From positions 1 through 64,000 of the forward strand of contig JAIVFI010000042.1 in NCBI GenBank assembly GCA_025558095.1: a stretch of DNA of 64,000 bases, given 5' to 3'. The notes under the pieces were generated by a model that was not told the origin of the DNA, ran no database searches, and worked only from the letters and a program-made list of their open reading frames with translations. Shown here one piece after another: positions 59,665 to 64,000 of this stretch (within the stretch, counting starts at the first letter, position 1; every line of letters starts with the position of its first letter). A program made the translations under genes and the position numbers. Source of the stretch: Hyaloraphidium curvatum (lineage: Eukaryota; Monoblepharomycota; Hyaloraphidiomycetes; Hyaloraphidiales; Hyaloraphidiaceae).

Positions 59665-61230
59665 TCACGCCCCGCAGTAGCTCTCCAGCACCACCCTGAC
59701 CCCCAGCCCCCTCAGCAGCCCGTACACCGTGAACCCGACTGTCAGCGAGGTCACCAGGAACGCCCTCGCGGTGCCGAAGCTCGCCTCGAACCCGAGGAAC
59801 TTGGCGGGATCGCCTGCCGTGGAAAACGTGCGTATGCGGTCCGCGTGGCACGCAAGCGCCGCGCGGATCGCCATCCGCTGCGGTGAGGGAGAGTGCAGGG
59901 CGTCGGATTCGGCGGCTGCGACGAGCAGCGCCTCGGCCCGAATGCGGGCCTGCAGTAGCAGCCCGCGCACGCTCGCGATGCGGGCGTTGGCGGCGGCGAG
60001 CGAGGTGATGTACACCATGTGGTAAACGATCCACCAGGCGATGTAGGCGATTTGCCACGCCGGGATGCAGGACCCGACGACGATGTTGGCGATCCCGCCA
60101 GCGATGCATCCGGCGAGGGAGAGCGTGATGATGCTGGATATAATGCGCCAGGCGCGGGTCTGTCGGTGCTGCGACCAGTCCGCGGCGAGATGCAAGTACA
60201 GCCGCGCGTAGGGTTCGGAGTCAAGCAGGTCTGAGGTCGACTTGCCGGGGTCGCCGTCGCCCTCGGCGGAGAACGTAGGTCCTTCTGCTGCGCCGCCCTT
60301 AGCCGCGTCCGCGTCCGCGTCCGTCACCGTTCCGCAAGCAACCAGCAGCCCCCTGTAGCGATCGAGAAGGGCCGTCAACGCCCTGCCCATGGCTCGGCGC
60401 TGAAGCCTTCGCGACAGCTCGACCACGGGGGGGTTTGGGTTGCGGAATAGCGCGCCGCATGTCGCGACCCACGCCGTGGCGCTGCCCGCGATCGCCAGGG
60501 CCCCCACGAGGGCCGACCACCAGGTGGAGAACCAGACTGCACCGTAGGTCACTATCGGGGTCCAGCACGAGAAGAGTGGGCATATGAGGACGAGAAGAGC
60601 GACTCGGATGCCGCTTTCGGCTAGGAAATATGCGGCGGCGCGCCCGGGCAGGGACCCAGCGCACGTTTGCGCGGGGCACGTGCAGTCGTCGTCGCCGGTG
60701 ACGTGGACGACGAGCGACGGCGGGTGCCGCGGGCCGCATCCGTCCGTTTCCAGCCGGCAGAGGTCAATCCAGCGGGAAACAGCGTGCAGCATGTGGTTCG
60801 ATGGGTCCGTCACGGCAGCCCAGCCGCGGAAGGTCAAGGCGGCGACTCCTAGAGTGACCAGGCCAAGCGAGGCGGCGAGGGCGGCGGTGCCCACGGCTAT
60901 TTGGGCCGCCGAGAAGGGCACATCGACGACGGCGGGTAGGGCGGCCATCGACGCGAGCGCGGCCACCGTCGAGACAATCGCCGGAAGCGGATAGAGCGGG
61001 CGGCTCCTCGGCCCGAGCGCCGCGAGAGCCACACGGGCGCAGAAACCCAGCAGCGGCGATGCCCGGGCGGCTGCGGCGGCCAGTGACGCGTTGGTCGGTC
61101 GCGTTGCCGCACGAAGCGCGCAAGCGCTTTCGGCCGCATCGTCGGGCGGCGCAGGCTCGCCCGGCCACGGTGGCGCGGGAGCAGAAACGGCCGGCAGCAC
61201 CGCAAGCAGCTCGGCGGCAGTCAGCGCCAT
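59665..61230 (-). CDS. Multi-pass membrane protein, intact lineage family member
   Basis: 521 residues from the ATG at 61230-61228, single exon. N-terminal MALTAAELLAVLP leader, then hydrophobic segments near STVAALASMAALPAVV, VGTAALAASLGLVTLGVAAL, GIRVALLVLICPLFSCW, LVGALAIAGSATAWVATCGA, IISSIITLSLAGCIAGGIAN and YIAWWIVYHMVYITSLAAA. A loop has GDDDCTCPAQTCAG, a CxCx4C pattern shared with the gene at 42178. C-terminal signature: FLGFEASFGTARAFLVTSLT, then VVLESYCGA. Five loci of this family occur in the window. No known transporter or receptor family recognised. Convergent with the F-box gene. Confidence 0.72.
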   Translation of the reverse strand: MALTAAELLAVLPAVSAPAPPWPGEPAPPDDAAESACALRAATRPTNASLAAAAARASPLLGFCARVALAALGPRSRPLYPLPAIVSTVAALASMAALPAVVDVPFSAAQIAVGTAALAASLGLVTLGVAALTFRGWAAVTDPSNHMLHAVSRWIDLCRLETDGCGPRHPPSLVVHVTGDDDCTCPAQTCAGSLPGRAAAYFLAESGIRVALLVLICPLFSCWTPIVTYGAVWFSTWWSALVGALAIAGSATAWVATCGALFRNPNPPVVELSRRLQRRAMGRALTALLDRYRGLLVACGTVTDADADAAKGGAAEGPTFSAEGDGDPGKSTSDLLDSEPYARLYLHLAADWSQHRQTRAWRIISSIITLSLAGCIAGGIANIVVGSCIPAWQIAYIAWWIVYHMVYITSLAAANARIASVRGLLLQARIRAEALLVAAAESDALHSPSPQRMAIRAALACHADRIRTFSTAGDPAKFLGFEASFGTARAFLVTSLTVGFTVYGLLRGLGVRVVLESYCGA

Positions 61231-61276
61231 TCTGTCCACGGATCCGGGGTGAGCAAGCGGGGACGTTGAGCGATCT

Positions 61277-61738
61277 TTGCTCCTTCCAAACAGAAGGACG
61301 CGGTGCTCCTCACACGTCAAATGGAGGCAGGCCCATTTGCTGGAGGAGTTCAAGATCGGAGCATCTTTGTCGCCCGATCTCGAAATCGGACCGGGCTTGG
61401 TGTCCAAAATGGCGTCTGCGTCAGTTTCGTGCGAACATGTGGACTGGATTTCTACAATTCCCGGGTTCGCCGCGCGCGAGCTTCGAATTGAAGACGGCGA
61501 GCAGGTGTCCGACGGCACTTGGTCTGAGCTGCCTCTACACTCGGTCCGGAGGATCACAATGTGGCGTGCGCACTCATTCGTGATCCACCCTCTTCTGGTC
61601 AAGTTCCCGTCGCTCACGAACATCGTGATAATCTCGCCTATTCCTTGGAGCGCGGGGGCCGCCGGGTATTTCGAGAAGATCGCGACCAAGATCCGCCAGT
61701 CGGGGCCTTCCCAAGATCGAGTGGAAGTGGAGCGATGA
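61277..61738 (+). pseudogene. F-box/LRR paralogue, 5' truncated with internal deletion
   Basis: Reads AHLLEEFKIGASLSPDLEIG, MASASVSCEHVDWISTIPGF, LPLHSVRRITMWRAHSFVIH and FPSLTNIVIISPIPWS, parallel to the 3' half of the gene at 58167-59330. After IRQSG about 80 bp are missing relative to that gene, and the frame shifts, so the expected PKIEWKWSDERWR is read out of frame. The first half is absent. Confidence 0.65.
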
Positions 61739-61739
61739 G

Positions 61740-62070
61740 CGGTGGCGTTAGCAAGGAGCGCAGATAGAGATTCTTTTCATCGTACTGTGTTGTCTCTCCG
61801 TGGTCTTGGCGTGGGTGCAAATGAAACTTTAGCTAGGTCTCTCTCCCGGGGCGGCAGGCTTTTCAGATGGCCATCTGTGCCCGCACCTCGCACCGCCTCC
61901 CTGCGTGGCCCCTTCCTCCTCCTATTTCCCACCAAGATCCTACAATCCAGGCTCACGCACGTCAGAGCCTTGTTCTGCGACAGAACTGCATGGGAGGGAT
62001 CGGATTCTGAACGCATTTTGTGGCTCTCTCTCCCCAAGATTGAGTGGTCGTGGTCTTGAGAACCGCCGTA
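61740..62070 (+). pseudogene. Third F-box/LRR 3' remnant with duplicated flank
   Basis: 61761-61935 repeats the 3' flank seen at 59341 (CAGATAGAGATTC ... GGCAGGCTTTTCAGATGGCC). It is followed by a coding scrap LTHVRALFCDRTAWEGSDSE and LWLSLPKIEWSWS to a stop at 62057-62059, and another CAGATAGAGA at 62081. Together these are decayed tandem copies of the F-box gene end. Confidence 0.5.
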
Positions 62071-62183
62071 GCAAGGAGCGCAGATAGAGATCTATCAAAT
62101 TCAGCAGGCTGCCTTTCTCGCAGTGCATAATACAAAATGCGGTTTCGGTTCGAGAGTCCAGTAACCCCGTGTCCAGGAGCCGC

Positions 62184-64000
62184 CTACGCCCCGACGAGGA
62201 ACGAAGCAACGACGGCCAGCACCGCCGCCAGCCATCCCGCCGCAAGCACGCCCGCCGACGACGGCCTCGACGTGGGCGCGACCACCGTGAGCGTCGCCGA
62301 TGCCGTCGGCGATACCACCCCGCCCGTGACGGTGGGCGTGGCCCTGTACCTCGGCGGGCACGCCGCGCCCAGGTCGCCGGTCCCGTTGGGCAGCCTGTTG
62401 GGCCCCGTGTTGAACATGTCGAGCCACCACGTGCGGTCGCACCACGTCGACTCCCCTCCCCCAAACGCCATCCGGTTGGTCGGGATCTCGTCGAGCCAGG
62501 CGTCCATGATCCCACTCTCGTTCTTCCCCTGCCCGATCACCAGGCGGAAGTCGCGGTCGTCGCCCCACTCCTCCTTGCGGATCTCGAACCACACGATGGC
62601 CCGGGTGAGGTTGTACCTGTCGAACGTGGACTCGTTGTAGAGCTGCCGCCACCAGGACTGCTTGATCTCGATGGCGGTGGGGCCGGTCTTGCCGACGTGC
62701 CACGCCGCGGCGGTCTCGGAGAAGAAGAAGGGCTTGTCCCGGCCGACGGCGAGGCGGCGGTAGTGGTTGCAGATGGGGAAGTTGCCGTACTTGTTGACGC
62801 CGTCGAGCCAGTTCCAGAGCGTGTTGTCGGGGACGATCTCGTTGATCGTCTGCCGAAAACGTCAGCCGCAACAAAACACCGCCCATCCGCCGCAACCCAC
62901 GTGGTCCTCGGTGCCGTAGAAGTAGATGCTCATGCCGACGATGTCCACGTAGTCGTCCCCGGGCCAGAAGGGCAGGTACGGGTCGTAGTCTGCGGGCCGC
63001 CACTCGCAGTCGGGGACGGCGTTGGGCGCCCACTCCATCTTGACGGCGGCACGTGTGGCGGGCCGCATGGCGTCGACGAACTCGCGCCAGATGCGGACGA
63101 AGAGGTCCTGCTGGTCGCCCCACGGGTACCTGGGGAAGCGGAGTTGGGTGAGAACCAGGGTCGGGGCGGCAGGCCTTCGAGGTAGAAACCGACCAGTTGC
63201 CGTTCATCTCGTGGCCCCAGCGGATGATAATCGGGAGGCCAAGGTCGACAAGCTCGTCGATAAGCTTGAGGAATCTGAGGATACGGAGAAAGAGTCAGAG
63301 CGACGTCGGAAAGGCGACCCGCTAGGCCCGATGCTATCCCGCTCAAGTGGATCGGGCTCAGGCGACCGGTGTCAGTCGCCTGAATGGCAGCCGAGGGCCG
63401 CGCATAGTGCCAGGCCTCGGGATCACAGGGCCCCGTTCTCCCGGATCAGGATCCGACACCCACGGCTCCGTGTAGCCACCCGGGTACATCGGGTCGCCCA
63501 TGGTGCAGTTGAGCACAATGTCGTTGCAGTCGCCTGCCTGGCCCTGCTTGGTGCAGTTCTTGTAGATGTAGGTGCCCGACGAGCAGTTGGACGTGCCCCA
63601 GTACTGCAGGCCCTCCCACGGCATGACGGCGATCGAGTAGGCTGCGCCGTAGCCGAGGTTGAGGACCTGCTTTGCGTGCCGCATCATGCGCTCCTCGCAG
63701 AAGGAGAAGTTGTACTTCTGGTCGCGGAGCGGCGAGGAGCCGACGTCGAAGAAGTCGCCGAAGATTGTGGCGTTGCGGCCCAGCAGCGCGTTGTACTCGG
63801 CGGCGCCGATGCCGTCGTCCCACGCGAGGTGCGCGCCGTGCGCGACGGGCGCGCGCGTCGACTGCGCGGACGGCGCGGCGGGGAGGCGGGTGGCCGTCGG
63901 CGCCTGCCGGGCGAGCAGCTCCACGGGGCCGGCCGCCGCGGGGGCGCACGCCGCGAGCAGCGCCGCAGCGCCGAACACCGCGAGGGCTCTGCGCAGCGCG
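62184..64000 (-). CDS. GPI-anchored GH26 beta-mannanase-like enzyme (5' end outside window)
   Basis: Minus-strand exons >64000-63464, 63274-63194, 63129-62901 and 62849-62184; introns 189, 64 and 51 nt. The first exon reads a signal-peptide core (VFGAAALLAACAPAAAG) whose start codon lies beyond 64000. Then AHLAWDDGIGAAEYNALLGR. Splicing gives GLPIIIRWGHEMNGNWYPWG, the GH26 acid/base glutamate motif, and later PFFFSETAAAWH with the nucleophile glutamate. DDYVDIVGMSIYFYG is also typical. The C-terminus is Ser/Thr-rich, then LAAGWLAAVLAVVASFLVGA, a GPI signal. Expected to cleave beta-1,4-mannan or a related beta-glycan outside the cell. Confidence 0.85.

Noticed and set aside
1-64000. CRISPR arrays, bacterial operons, prophage or plasmid functions
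   Set aside because: No regularly spaced repeats, Shine-Dalgarno-type gene strings or phage/plasmid genes; introns, U6 RNA and GPI signals show nuclear eukaryotic DNA.

Overview
The window looks like nuclear DNA of a GC-rich eukaryote. Most genes carry short introns (about 50-75 nt, a few 100-190 nt) with GTGGGT, GTGCGT or GTAAGT-type donors, CTRAC-like branch sites and CAG (sometimes AAG) acceptors. Two U6 snRNA copies, GPI-anchored secreted enzymes, a menin homologue and a phosphorylase-kinase regulatory subunit point to an opisthokont. The carbohydrate enzymes (GH26, alginate-lyase-like), the F-box/LRR families and the intron style fit an early-diverging, chytrid-grade fungus best. The genus cannot be assigned from sequence alone.

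Layout. 1-1.7 kb: convergent 3' remnants of exostosin-like (GT64) and glycogenin-like (GT8) glycosyltransferases. 1.9-10.6 kb: an SDR, a GPI-anchored alginate-lyase-like protein, an MTHFR-like protein, three tandem small secreted cysteine proteins, a deleted member of a membrane-protein family and an FMN hydroxy-acid oxidase. 10.9-16.0 kb: a 14-exon phosphorylase b kinase regulatory subunit carrying an inserted ILEI/FAM3-like domain. 16.2-25.4 kb: a GRF zinc-finger protein, duplicated fragments of an unknown family, a carotenoid-oxygenase-like protein, a GFA protein and a second membrane-family locus. 25.5-41.7 kb: OYE-type reductase, class I fumarase, HSL-type hydrolase, a fourth small secreted protein, an NTF2-like protein, PARP, a second SDR, a secreted Cys-rich protein, menin, a ubiquitin-fold protein and a SEL1-SH3-RING protein. 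42.2-48.8 kb: a full-length membrane-family gene and a 1,614-residue secreted protein (inactive trypsin fold, EGF, Ser/Thr stalk, three RCC1-like propellers). 48.8-55.7 kb: relics, a pseudokinase, and an 856-bp inverted repeat with a U6 gene in each arm, running into a cupin gene. 56-64 kb: DOMON/copper monooxygenase, F-box/LRR gene and relics, another membrane-family gene and a GH26 enzyme running off the end.

Two themes recur. The first is recent duplication and decay: a five-locus membrane-protein family, a four-copy small secreted family, an F-box relic array, glycosyltransferase remnants and the U6 inverted repeat. The second is unusual domain architecture: the PhK-ILEI fusion, the pseudo-trypsin/RCC1 giant and SEL1-SH3-RING. 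There is no operon-like functional cluster; genes are on both strands and mostly unrelated. All exon borders are my own reading of frame and homology and have not been checked against transcripts.
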